Assembly (NCBI GenBank): GCA_003864495.1
Contig: ML133454.1
Location: 3,019,233 to 3,083,232, forward strand
DNA: 64,000 bases
Direction of reading: 5' to 3'
DNA from: Nemopilema nomurai
Lineage: Eukaryota; Cnidaria; Scyphozoa; Rhizostomeae; Rhizostomatidae
A program made the position numbers and the translations under genes. The notes under the pieces are model-generated. The model made no database searches, was not told the origin of the DNA, and was given only the letters and a program-made list of their open reading frames with translations. Positions 1 through 19,237 of the stretch are shown piece after piece. Numbering within the stretch: position 1 is the first letter of the stretch; the number at the start of each line of letters is the position of its first letter.

Positions 1-1
1 G

Positions 2-3000
2 GTCGTCTTCCTGTTTGCACGTGGCACGAATGGAGAAATCTCGCTCAACGGAGACGGTTATCTTCGCTACGATATTCAAAGCAAGCCATACAATCCGAAT
101 GTAAATAGAATCAACATCGATTTCAGAACAACCCACCCTTCAGGAGCCCTAATATACCTAGTTGGCAGTAGAGGTGATTTGCTGCACTTGGACATCGCTC
201 AAGGCACCCTCAGGTTGGTACCTTCCCTTACCATCTTCTTCTATTCTTTTAGACTCCGCAAATCACTATTCTATTTACTTTTGAATCAATTCAAACTCAA
301 TAAAAGCAGAAGATGGATCACGAAAAGAATTTTATATTAATCATAATGAAAGAAAGAATATCCTTTTCCTCAACATACTATCCTTTGAACTCCCTAAAAG
401 AATATTAACTCTTCAAAAACATGTAACAAAAATGCTTTACCAATAGGTTGAGTTTTAAGCTAATTCTACTCTGCAGGGAATACTTGAACTTAGCCATGCT
501 CCAGATTGCCGCCTTAAAAGAGTTGTTGGGCATGTTGATATAGATTGTAAACATTGCATTTGATAATCGTTTTCAGCATTGGAAATGCCTACACAGCAAG
601 TATATCTAGTTGCAAAATCACAGCTGTTTAAACAAGCACTGTGGGCTCAAACCTTGCCTCAAACAAGCACTACTTATTTCGACATCAATTGCGAATTCTG
701 CTAAATGCTTTCATTAGCTTGCTTGTCGTGAAAGACTGATTCTCGCAACTGTTATGTAATTTTGTATTTAGAGAGGTTTACCAATTTTCATTGAAACTGA
801 TTCAAAATGAAAGGATCCATAATATATCGAGCTCATATGCAATAAAAACTTTAGATGTTTACAATTTGCACAAGAAAAGAGTAAAAAACAGCTTTGAAAA
901 CCAACACCAGTATACTTGAATGAATTCTCGTGTGATAGAATACTGGCTCATGACAAAACACTTTTCCGGCTGTTTTCCAACTGGGTTGATAGTGATAAAG
1001 AAACAAACATCATTCAAATCAAGCAAAAAGAAAATTGGAACAATTCCACAGGAGACCTGCATTTTGTAGCATTTAAGTATGCAAGTCCTTAATCTTGCTT
1101 CTAGAAAGAAAATGCTTTTATTAGTTCTGTTGAGGAAATTAGACTGTGTTACGTGTGAAACTGCAATTGCTAAGTGCAAAAATCTACTTATTACTACAAT
1201 GTATTCTGTTTCACAGATACAATCTATCTAACTAATTCGTATGTTTTACTAGCTTACATGATAAGTTAATTCAAAGCAGTTTTTGTCTATTGGCAACTAA
1301 CCCTAGAAATACGACTGCCAACTGGCAACGCCCTTGTCAAACTGCAGGATGCTAACCAGATTATGCCCTTGCTTTACAATTTGTCTGTCTTTGTTGATCG
1401 GTAACTTTTGTCACCCATTCCGCAACACCATGACACCTCGCCCATCGTTTGGAGCCGTTTGAAATCGTCCCAATACTGGCAAGTGGCAAGAAATGCATGG
1501 GGAAGTTATATTCAACATCCAATGATAATATTGAAGAACATAGAATACTGCTGAAATCGTTGACCAGCTGTAAGTGGTTTGGGCTCAATAACCCTACCTA
1601 TGAAATCACCTACGCATAACGGAATTCAGAAAGGCAGCCAGCATCATTTATATCATTTAAGCGCCATCTTTTATCTGCTAATTGTGAACTTTATGATGGT
1701 GTCAACGAGTGTTTCAATGATTCATCAATACCTCACATATGCAAGCATCTTGTCGGCGATGTTATCTGTGCAGTTTAAGGCTCCATAAAACCGAAAAATC
1801 GATACTTGTTCCATTTAAACCAGATTATCCGAAGCAGAATCCATGTGCTGCAATGCCTTAATGATACCGAGGCTTGATAAGTGAATTCCACACACGCGCC
1901 TATGATGTCAATGAGATTAACGATTATATCTTGAGTCAAATTCAGTACCAGCTATTTTGACAAATTATTTCTTATGTGATTCTATTGACTTTACAGACCA
2001 TAATATTAGACAGTAACTTAAGGCAGTGGGAAGAATTGTAGGGAAGATACCGCAAGATTGTTATTAAGCAAAACAAAATATTCATGTAACAAGCTTTTTA
2101 TATAGCGAACATCAGCGTTGCTGAAGTCTGATAAAAGTATGGTAAAGAAAGAAGAAAGCATCAGTTATTGGTTATTCGTTTACGTTTATCTAGGTCAGGA
2201 TGTTCACAATTGACCATGTATCACCCTATATCTAGCTGTCATTTGATAGACACTATGAAAACAGAACCATAAAGAGAGCCAGAGAGAGGCTCTACAAACA
2301 TTCCTCAGACGTTGTCCACTCCTGAAACCAACCACAATGCTCTTAAAGTATACCTGGCCAGGGCCTCTCTTGTCGCTGTATCATTTACGTTGCTTGCTAT
2401 GACATCTTTGTATTTGTGAATCAAATCGTCAAGGCTTTAGGCGTTCAGAGTTTTAGGCGATTAAACAGTGCTTCTGTTGATGGAAAATAGTGCCGGTAAG
2501 TTTTAATTTAAACTGCTTTAATTGTTAGAATAAGCACAGGACAAGAATTAGCTCAGAGTTAAACTGAGACGGACAGGCTTACAGAATTGATCTGGCCTAC
2601 TATTTCACTTCAGGATGATCAAAGGCACATGTTTTGAACTATTTAAGCTGCTTTAAGCTCCTCTATTTAAATAACTTAAGCTATCCTGCAGTTATTGCAT
2701 GCAGTCAGGTTGACAAAGATTCTCTGGTTGCGTTTGCTTGCAAACACAGAGCAGATCAGTGTATGCAGCAAGAACTACTTTCAAATCTTAGTTAAATGTT
2801 TGAGTCAGGTTCTACGCTAATTTTTCTTAAGCTCTCAAAAGCAGAAATGTAGGGGTGCATGACATGACGCGAAAGTTTGTTATTGTGGTGCCGTTCAAAA
2901 GTGACTTGCAACTTTTAGTAATCGCAATATTCTCCATCTATTTCCTCTTTCAGGAAGCAAACAAACACTTATACCGGACTCTGACGCCTGCGTAATTATC

Positions 3001-6000
3001 CTGAATTGCATAAACAAACAATTTCATGTGATTAATTGTTTACCAATATTAAAATGTTGGCATTTTCTGGCCAAGCTATTGAGATTGCTAATAGGGTTAG
3101 AAGCACGGTGCTTGTGTTTGTACAGAGATTTCATGGAATAACTCTTTAAATCTGATGCTTTAAGTAAACATGGAGATTTTTTATTTGTTTGCATTTACCC
3201 TGCTTTTGATTGTGACTTTGATTGAAATCCTCTTTATGCAAAAGGCAATAATGATTCATGAACTTTATTTTCGCTGTCTTGATTGAGACTCGTAATAAAT
3301 AAATAAATAAATAATAGAGAAAATGCGCTAAAATTTCTTAGGAATTTCCGCAATTTTGGTCAGCCTTTCAAGATGCCAGCAACGAAATGAATGAATTTTC
3401 TTCGTGCCTTGTGCTTTGGTAAACATTTCCTTTGGAGACTTTGTACAAGCTCCTATGATGAGTATTAACCATCTATTTCGGCCATTTAATGCTGATTTCT
3501 CTTGATAGTTTTGTAGCTAGCTACGTCATGTAATAGATTTCCATTGTCGAGAATCTAAAGATTAGGAGGGCAGCCATGTGGGCGATAACGAGGCCAACCT
3601 AGAGAGAGGACAGGGTCAACATTGGCTGGTGAAGATACTGATATTCTTGCTGTAGAATATAAAATGATGCACAGATATAGAGTTTAAAGCACATTTCTGA
3701 ATAATGAGATTCTTTTCTCGAGCTTCTTGGCTGCCTAACATTTTGTAACATCGTCAAGACAAAACTTCTTTACCGCATTCATAGGTACTTGTTGATAAAT
3801 GATTCATCGATACTTAAATCGTAGACAACTTGAGAACAGGAGAGTAAATTTTTCAAAACCGACAGTATGCTTTGTTGATGCTTTTCTTTGAAACGGGGAG
3901 CTATTAAAAGCATTTGCTAAGAAGGTATTACGGCAACGGAAGATGCAGGTGCGCGGAAAAGACCTTGGTCTACGATGCACTGGCTTTGCTTCTTAAGGAT
4001 GCCACTCATTTCTTTAGTCGTGGTTAGGCTTAATGGGAATGTCGCTGAGGTGCCTCAACTCACGCTAAACCTCCCAACCCAACATTCAGTCTATTCTCAT
4101 ACACAATACTACTGCCATACAGGTTCTCTACAGATTCTTCGAACTGGGTGGTTTCCATAGAAACGTCCGGGGTTTTCATTTCGTGGATTTAAGGGGATTC
4201 GAGGGGACAGCGCAGCACATTTGGGGGTATTTTGCTGAAAGGAAATTTCACAGCTCTGGAATGATTTGTTTTCACAATATCCAAGTCAAGTGATCAGCGC
4301 TTACTGAGGCTACACGTAAGGCTTTCCATTTGCAAATCTTTGATCGTGCTCCATAAAAATGAAGAATTGGTGTGTTTCATGCTGAAAATGTTGAAAATCT
4401 AGCAATTGACAAGCCTTGATTTTTCTTTGGTATTTAACGGCTCTAGTAATGCGACAGAAAGTGAGAATAAAGGCACTTTTCAAAGTAAATCTATAATGTT
4501 GTTATATCAACACATTGTTATACCATGTTGTTATATAAATACATTGACGTCGAATGCTTATTGTTTTCAGATTGAGGCTGGTGAAAAACGAGAAGACAGT
4601 TAGCGAGGTTATGATTGGTCGAAAGCTTGATGACAACCAATGGCATTCGATCTCTGTTTTAAGAATCACACGACTCCTTAATATCAAACTCGATAGCGAA
4701 GCTGAAAGAAATATCCTTATCCCTGGAGTTGCAACTGACCTCGATTTGAACCGGATCCTCTACGTAGGAGGGGTCGGAAGAGACAACGTGGTGTCAAAAA
4801 GACAAGCAGACATAAATGCGCACGAGAAAAAGATCCCTTTTAAAGGTTGCTTGCGAAATATTGTTATTGACAACAAAGAGCCGCTTGTGGCTCTGCGCAG
4901 GCGGGATAAGAACCTTGTGATACATGGAGTTGTGTCCCGTCCATGCCATGCAAACGAGTTTAATCCAATTCAATTCCCCAATCCGCAATCGATGGTTGAC
5001 CTTGTCAGCATCCCCCCGTCGTCGGTAAATAGAGAAATGGACATCAAACTCCAGTTTAGGACATTCGACTCTGAAGGAACAATCGTTTTCGCAGAAGGAA
5101 AGCGTTGTTATTTCTTTCTTGGTGTTCAAAAGAAGCAGGTTCGTGCGCTTTCTTCCATTCCGTAAGGTTCATAACAGAATTATTTATCAAAGGTTTGCAG
5201 TATGTTTGAGCGAGCCAAAGATGAAGAGATTGCCACTAAAATCAACAACTGATGAAAGGACATGCTAATGAGTGAATTCATTCATGCATTTCCACTCGAT
5301 TGACACTTAAGAAATTATGACTTTAAAGCAACAGACTGTGGAATGCAATAATTGAAGACTATTCAGAGGCTTCAAAACAAAAATATAGTGAAATTTTAAC
5401 GTCAAAGTGATATAATGCTTTCATTCTTCGAATTTTTAAAGTTTCAAAATTTTCTGCCCAGCAACCAAAGCCAATTACTGTATACATTTCGTAAAACAAT
5501 CATACAATTTGAAAATGGCTTTGAAAAAAGCAAGCATTTTACGTCATACTAAAAGCTTTTTCGTCTGACACTCCTCAGAGCATAAAACGTCAGAATAAGG
5601 TTCCGAAAAACACGATGGAAAATATATACCCAGTTGTGGATCGAAATAAGCCAATCAGAAAGACGCAAGCACAAAACTGGTATAGTTGACCAATCAGTGC
5701 CGCGAGCCTAGGAAAAAATTACAAATGGAGTCCAAGAGAGAAAACGAACTCTATCCGTCTACACAATGGCGGCTTTTTCGTCTTTATGTAGTTCGACTCT
5801 AAAACTGCTAGATGGAAGGACGACCGGGCTCTGCCAATTATCAATTAGCTTTTAGTATGACGTAAAATGTTTGCTTTTTTCCACGCCATTTTCAAATTTT
5901 GTACCATTAAACAACTAATCATACAATTCCATAAAACAGGGAGCAAAATTGCTGAGAATCTTGCCTAGTCCATCAGGAAGCACTGGTCAATAATGCTTCC

Positions 6001-9000
6001 CTGACTCATATTACGAGCATATACTACACAACATTCATACCATGACGAGGTGCAAAAGTGAATCCTTGTAGTAGGAGTATTTATAAAATTTTCAAGGGGT
6101 TGACACTTAGACAATCCAACTGATGGAAGCAACCAGTGTTGACAGTTGCATTATCCAGTTTAGGAAGTCCACGTTTGGAAAGTGACCAATAAGATTTCCC
6201 TATCCAGAACTTCATATCTTTTTTTGTTTGTGTGAGTACCCGTAAAAACAAGTGCCAATGGACCCAAGATTATCAAGAGAGTCTTTGACTTGTGCTTTTT
6301 CCAATTACGACGTGGATCTGGTGGGTCTAAAAACTACTGTACCCACTTTAGCGATTTAATCTGGAATCAAAATAGGTCTTACTTTATACTAAATACTAGT
6401 GAGGTCACTTTGATCAGACAAAACGGGAGGCCTTGCTTGCTACAGGGAAGCACTTTTGGCAACCAGAGTCGCAATTTGATGTGGAAAGGCGATGTCGAAA
6501 CACTTGTAGCATCTCTACGTAAAACAGCTTTTTACGTAAAACATTCACAGGACATTGAAGGCTTTAGGGATTGACTACATGCAATGGAACTGGAAAACAA
6601 GAAGAAGGTGGCGAAATTGATAAAGAGACATTTAGGATTCCTTTCCTAACGCTCCTTGTCAAGAAGTTGCTGAGTAGCCGAACCAATTGCCGGCCTATTT
6701 CTAAGGTGACGCGTGAAATCACCATAAGATGCGATTGGTGATCGAAATCATGCAATCTGATCCACTTATCAATGCGATCGTCTTAGAGTTAAAACAACGA
6801 AGAAGTGATAGTAATTCTTTCTAGAGACCTGCTAAGCATACTTGTACCGCCCTTGATTTTTCTTCGGATTCTTCAAGGTCATGGAAGAGAACTTTGCAAA
6901 TAATTAATGTACACTTAAGCTGATAACAACTTACGATGCATTTGAAGTTGTATTGCGAATGGCGAGGCAACGCAGAAGGTTTAAAGAGATGTTTGATTGG
7001 ATTAAAGTTTTTGCACTTTCGCAAGCAGACTGTCACTAAAGAAGCTTATTCAAATACGAGACCGGAGAGAAAACTAGCATTTAGCGACTGACTTTTCAGA
7101 AGTCTTAAAAACAGTTATCAATCATTTACACACAATTAATGAAGCACCTTTTTCGACCAAACATTTCTCAGGTGCTTGAAAATCCAATTGAAAACTCTTC
7201 ATGTCTTATGCGGTTTTCGTGGCAACACTTGCGTTTTTAATAAAATGTAGCGACAGGCGAGTGCAGAACTTGTGGGCCAGTTTAAGAGTTAGCATCTGGT
7301 TGGAGATTTTCAAAAAGGAAGATAAAGAATCGACGGAGATATTTTCTTACGTTGATTAAATCTCATTCAGACTACACGACCTTTATAAAACATTTCTTAG
7401 ACTTTGCGCCTAGTTAGCAACTAGTTTGTTCATAAAGCAAAAAAAGGCATATTTTCAAACTTATGATATGTTTAAAAAAAGAGCTATCAAACAAGTCTTC
7501 AAGACCTTCTTCCGCCCCTGTCTCTATCGTGTCCTCCTTTTCTGTACCAAGATCTTTCTTTTCTCATCTATCCAAGAGTTGTACCTTCAAGACCTTTTCC
7601 TTTCGTATCATCGTAACTCTTATTTTTTTGCCTTATATTTGAACCTAGCTGTGCCTAGGTCAGCCCCCATTTTGTCATTTCTAGCCCTGGCATTGAATGT
7701 TAGGCCACTAGATAAACAATATATATGCTACTTCCACTTTTTTCTAAGGCCCACCACTTCAATACTCCCCTCAGGCAGATTTGCAATGCTTTGCGCTTTG
7801 AAATGACAGAGCATCGAGCCTGTTTTAATTTAAATCATCTAGCGTTGGTGGCTTGCCAACTAGTCCCTTTTTAGAGGCATCAACCCTACGAATTTAGCCC
7901 GGCTATTCTCTCATCTTGACAGCATCATTCATAAGCACTGACAACCCTGTTTTGTAGATATACTTGGAACTGAATCAGGATGACGTGCTTCCCGCGAGAG
8001 TGGAGATACAGGGAGACGTGAGTGATGGTCTCTGGCATCGAATTCGGGCGGTCGTTACCCAGGTGACCATTTCGCTTCAAGTTGACAACAGTGCGCAGAT
8101 CAGTGCCTCGCTCCTCAAGACAACCGATGGCTACCAGTGTAGCATCCCGACCAAGTTCCTGATTGGTGGAAAGAGGAAGCAGAGACGAGGCTTCGTTGGA
8201 TGCCTAAACGATATCAACGTAAACAGCAGGACGATACATGCCTTCGACAGCACGGAGGTGAGCTTGAAAGGCTCGATAAAGCAAGGCTGTAAGATCAAAG
8301 ACAATTGCTTCCCGACGCCATGTCGCAATGGTGGAAAATGCTTTCAGTCGTGGTACAGCTACGGGTGCGACTGTACCAAAACGACCTTCTACGGAAAGCA
8401 CTGCAACATGCCGATCTACAAAGCGACCTGCAGCGGGTATCAAGATATTGGCCTAGAGAAGAACTCCAACTGCATTCTGGACTCTGACGGGACAGGCCGG
8501 TTGGCACCGTATACAGTGTCATGCAGTGTCAAAGAGGACGGAACGGTTGCAACAGTCGTGCACCACAACAGGGAGAGGACGGTGAATGTGACAGACGGCG
8601 CTGACATGATCCACGGCTCGTTCTTTCACCTGGTGAACTACGAGATATCGATGGATAAAATAGAGGCATTGATCAAAAGCAGCGCGACCTGCCGACAGCA
8701 TTTGCGGTTCGACTGCTACAACGCGGCCCTCCTGAACTCCCCAAAAGGCCCCCCTAATGCTATGTGGCAAACAAGGACTGGGGAAGTGAAGAGCTACTGG
8801 GGCGGCGTGCCAGACGGGGGGCGGGGCTGCCAATGCGGCTTGACAAGGAGCTGTTTGCGTCGAGATAAACTGTGCAACTGCGATTCCCTGAATAACAAGT
8901 GGGTGGAGGACTCGGGCTTCGTGCAGAACAAAGACCTCCTGCCCATCACTCGCATGCATTTCACTGGCATTCACCGTGGATTCGGCTACGTCACGCTTGG

Positions 9001-9673
9001 CCCCCTGGAATGCTTTGGGTCGAAAGACCAAAACGAGGCCAATGGACGGCCGCCAAACAAAATCCTGTCGCAAGTGTGCATGTCGGTGGCCATGAAGGAC
9101 TATATGACTGCGAACGAGACACAGTTCGTGTGGAACACGCCAGTGGATGAGGGAGAGCGGCACGAGAGGAACGACGTGGACGGGGGTGAACAAACAGCGC
9201 AAGTCCCTACTGTCATACCAGCGACAGTCACTGCAACCACCAGCCTTACCCTTAACCACACCCCGTCGAGAGAGCGAAGGAGACATGACAAAGACGTTGC
9301 TGCCCAGGCGCAAAGCACAAAGCGTCCAGTGAATGACGTCATCAACGCAACAAAGTCGGCCCTGCACCGAAAAGGAGGCTTTCCGTTTCAGTACGAGGAC
9401 AACAGTGCGGAAGGAAGGGATCTCTCCGTTTTGGAAATAATTTTGATCGCATTTGCGGCACTTGCAGTGACAGTTCTATTGATAAAGTTTGTATTGCTCA
9501 AAGGTATCGACTTCATACGAAGACGCTACCAAATAAAAAGACTTTACTTGAACGAAAGCACGCACCATGCCAACGGAAACGGAGCCGACCAGCCAGTGAA
9601 GGGAGGTGACCAGGGGGAGTTGCACATGAAGAAAGGCGTGCTGCGAAAAAACCGCAATACTGAATGGGTTTGA
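2..9673 (+). CDS. Neurexin-IV / contactin-associated-protein-like receptor, 3' part (5' end outside window)
   Basis: Single-pass adhesion receptor of the CASPR/neurexin-IV family, which in bilaterians organises septate or paranodal junctions. Visible exons are 2-213, 4571-5138 and 7958-9673 (stop TGA 9671-9673); phases match (AG+A gives Arg; the last junction is phase 0). The first two exons and the start of the third encode laminin-G modules (for example NQWHSISVLR, FKGCLRNI, GLWHRIRAV, GFVGCLNDI). Next come an EGF module (CRNGGKC...CDC...GKHC, about 8295-8408) and the fibrinogen-like/CASPR segment with YWGGVPDGGRGCQCGL, CNCDS and LGPLECFG. A Ser/Thr-rich stalk leads to a hydrophobic helix (about 9430-9495), then a basic juxtamembrane stretch (FIRRRYQIKRLYLNES) resembling protein-4.1-binding tails, and a final EWV that could bind a PDZ domain. 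The donor after 5138 (GTTCGT) is weak. The N-terminus lies outside the window. Family call is secure; orthology to Nrx-IV itself is inferred. Confidence 0.88.
214..4570 (+). other. Long intron of the neurexin-IV-like gene
   Basis: No exon is supported here: the open frames are short and lack recognisable protein. It contains an (AAAT)n microsatellite at about 3295-3316. Part of the first laminin-G module appears complete across the flanking exons, so no exon is required in between. Confidence 0.6.
5505..5901. mobile_element. MITE-like element with ~54-bp terminal inverted repeats
   Basis: Positions 5505-5557 (starting CAATTTGAAAATGGC, containing CATTTTACGTCATACTAAAA) are repeated in inverted orientation at 5847-5901 with only a few mismatches and small gaps. 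The roughly 290-bp interior has no coding potential. This is the form of a non-autonomous DNA transposon. No clear target-site duplication was found, so the exact ends are uncertain. It sits in an intron of the neurexin-IV-like gene. Confidence 0.7.
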
Positions 9674-9945
9674 CGGCGTCTGCCCCTTCAATCGCAGTGG
9701 TCCCAGAGCCACAATACGAGGCGTGTGGTAGAAAGGCAAATTTGAGCTGGCCTTGATGTGCTTGAGCGAGAACCGGGTTACTTTCGTATGTTTACAGTGC
9801 TTGTTGACTCCAGGGTATAAATGCAGAAGAGTTTATTTTGAAACAAAAATGTTATTAATGATTTGGTAGGTATCATTTTCCGTAGCAAGTGTAAAATGCA
9901 TTTTAGTTTGCTATTAAATGAAAGGTTTTACTATTTCTAATTAGA

Positions 9946-9951
9946 AATAAA
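9946..9951 (+). terminator. Polyadenylation signal AATAAA of the neurexin-IV-like gene
   Basis: A canonical AATAAA lies about 275 bases after the stop codon, in an AT-rich 3' UTR. It is the first such hexamer downstream of the stop on this strand. Confidence 0.55.
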
Positions 9952-12455
9952 GTTTAGTAAAAGGCGTCAATGGTCCGAAATGTCCTTGAATCCCTGTTAC
10001 CACTTGAATCATATATAAAAAGGGACATTACATTACATCACAGTTCTTACTAGAAAGTTCTTGCTAGACCATTCGCTGTAGGAACAGAAAATGGAGGGAA
10101 AGATGTCTAAATGGGAAGCATCCCGCCAAAGGTTGCGAGTTTTGCTATATGTTATCTATCAATCCTCATCTTAACTTAATAGTCAACAGAAGTTGGTGTT
10201 CTTTTTCCTTTCGAAAACCGGCGAAATTAACAGAGTTTTATCTCTAATTCTTCTCGTTAAAACGTCAAGAAAATATCTCAGGGATTTTCAGGACGACCAC
10301 CCTTCCCCAAGACCATTGAACGTCTGCTGTCATCAATAATATATGGCATTTCAGGGATAGACTAATTATAATTATATTCCTGAAAAACAGCCAACCAGAT
10401 ACGCAAGCTTAAGACTTTATCTACAATGAATAGCATAGGTTCCAAATCTTTGATTGGCTAAACTCCAAAATAGGCCTAAATCTACGCTTGTTGTCATATT
10501 CTTTAATTCTGATTGGCTAATGAGGTTTGCAGAATTTTGGTCACTCAGCCAATCAAAGATTTGGAACCTATGTTCAATGAAAAAGTTATCTAATGTAAAT
10601 AACTGCTGCTTTATTTATTCGATGAAGTGAGAATGCAGAAATTCTTCGACTTTAACTCTCAATGTTGTTATTAACATTGTTATTGGAGTCTTGTAACAAC
10701 TCTTCAATAAGGCAATCAATCGTGGACGAAACAAGAGCAGAATGACGAAAGGTATGTCTGAAGGAAGAGGACCATTAGCTGATCAGTTTTTTCTATGAAT
10801 AGCACCCCTTTCTCTATTAATGGGGTGAAGAAAACAGGATAAACTGGAAAATTCTTATCTTTCCCCATGTTGGGTACAACGCTTTTGACGAGGTAGCCGT
10901 GCTAAAGAGAAAGTTGTACGGTAAGGAAATTCTTACCTTCATTGCAATTATATCATTCCTCGTTTTAAATCGACGATGGTGTACTGTTGTAAGAAAAATG
11001 GAGTGATATGTTTAATAGTTTTAGACAATTCCACCGTATCTAGATGGCTCTGAATTCGTAGTTTAGTTTATGTGAATGACATAAAGTCAAAATTAAATGT
11101 AGTAAAGATGCGTATGGTGAGAAGTTATTAATGCCACGGGCAATACATTGGCTCAATAACAACCTAAGCAAGATGACATAGATGATGTCAATGATGAATT
11201 TTCATTGACTAACAGCGACGAGGAAGCTTGTTATTGAGCCTATCATTGTCCATTAATTTCGTAGATGGCTCTACGTCTCTTTAAAATTTGCCTTTGTTTT
11301 GCTGGATGACTACCCAGCTTAGAAACCTGAAGTAGAGTAGCACAAAACTTGAATATTTTCATTTCTTATTACTGTTACTTGTTTTCGTCCGCTTGTTGGC
11401 CTTCTGTGAACCACTCTGCGGAAACCTAGGATATAACGATTCTGGCGACTAATAGGTAGACCGCTACTGTTAAAACATAGCTGAATGCCCTCTGTACTGA
11501 TTTGTTTACTTTCCCGTGTTGCACTGCTTCCTTCGTCACTCTCCGATACAATCTCAGCAATCACACAAAGTATCTTCTTTTCGAAAAAACATAATCAGCA
11601 AACTTGTCTATCTCTATAGCATCCCAAAAGAATCTTAGTGGCGGAATTTTCAGCAACTGCTACACTACATGGGAGTAGAGATCTCTTAAAAAATCTTGGT
11701 TGTCCATGTTTGGCAAACAGTCCTTTCAAAAGCCTCTTTACACACACAACACTGTTTTACACCTGTTTCAAAAGTCGCCAGGATGACAAAGGCAGCCCAA
11801 AGAACGTTTCATCGGCATTTAGCCAGCAATTTCACGGCTCTGGAAAAGGAATAGAGCAATCTACCTTTTGCGAATAACTTCTAAGCAAAGCTACAAAGTT
11901 GTTGACTTTCATCCAAACCTGAAATTTATGCTCACAACCTTCCTCAATTTTAACACAATATATTATTACTGGAAAGTGGAAAGTCGTTAGACGGTGTTTT
12001 GTGAACCAGACAGAAGCAGTATATTTTAACATTTGACTTGTCACACCGATGTCCCATCCGTTTTCATAATCACTTTAGGACTAGCCTAATCTTTAGATCA
12101 ACTAGGGATTTCGCTCATGTTTATTTGAAAATACCGACTACAAAGACAGTTTTCTGAATGTCACAGTTGCAGTGAATTAGCTGTTGCATTTCTAGCTGTT
12201 GCATTTCTAGAGCTGCAAAGAAGATTCGAGTGCAGGAAACTCGCTTTTTCTATCACACTCTTTGGTACTCTCTATTCTCTTTTCTTCAAAAGCTATGGAT
12301 TCGTCGTGTACAGGGGACTGGCACTAGTCGCATGATCAATGTGGTTGCAGGGATCAGTAGAAAGCTCCTCTTCGCTTTTTGAAACTGCAAGGGAAGCACT
12401 GCTCCAAACGAACGCCCTCGGACTCATTTAAATCTGCCAGAAAATCGCTGCAAAG
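9952..12455. other. Intergenic region between the neurexin-IV-like gene and AHCY
   Basis: No coding region is supported. It holds the short inverted-repeat element at 10434-10572 and a 13-bp inverted repeat (GGCTCAATAACAA, near 11149 and 11226). A tandem 15-16-bp duplication (TAGCTGTTGCATTTC twice) lies near 12178-12209. The last few hundred bases presumably hold the AHCY promoter; no clear TATA box was seen. Confidence 0.5.
10434..10572. mobile_element. Short MITE-like element with perfect 26-bp terminal inverted repeats
   Basis: Positions 10434-10459 (beginning CATAGGTTCCAAATCTTTGA) and 10547-10572 are exact reverse complements over 26 bases. They enclose 87 bases with no coding potential. 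The 7-mer CAATGAA occurs on both sides (10424-10430 and 10575-10581), 3 and 2 bases away, and may be a target-site duplication. The internal GATTGGCT motif recurs in the arms. Confidence 0.72.

Positions 12456-19237
<6,782 letters not shown>

Noticed and set aside
7426..7806. 126-codon open frame in the neurexin-IV-like intron
   Set aside because: Low-complexity, Phe/Leu-rich translation of T-rich DNA without domain or splice support.
8519..9367. Long minus-strand open frame (282 codons) opposite the neurexin-IV-like gene
   Set aside because: It is an antisense shadow of the GC-richer coding exon; the plus strand carries clear LamG, EGF and fibrinogen-like motifs.
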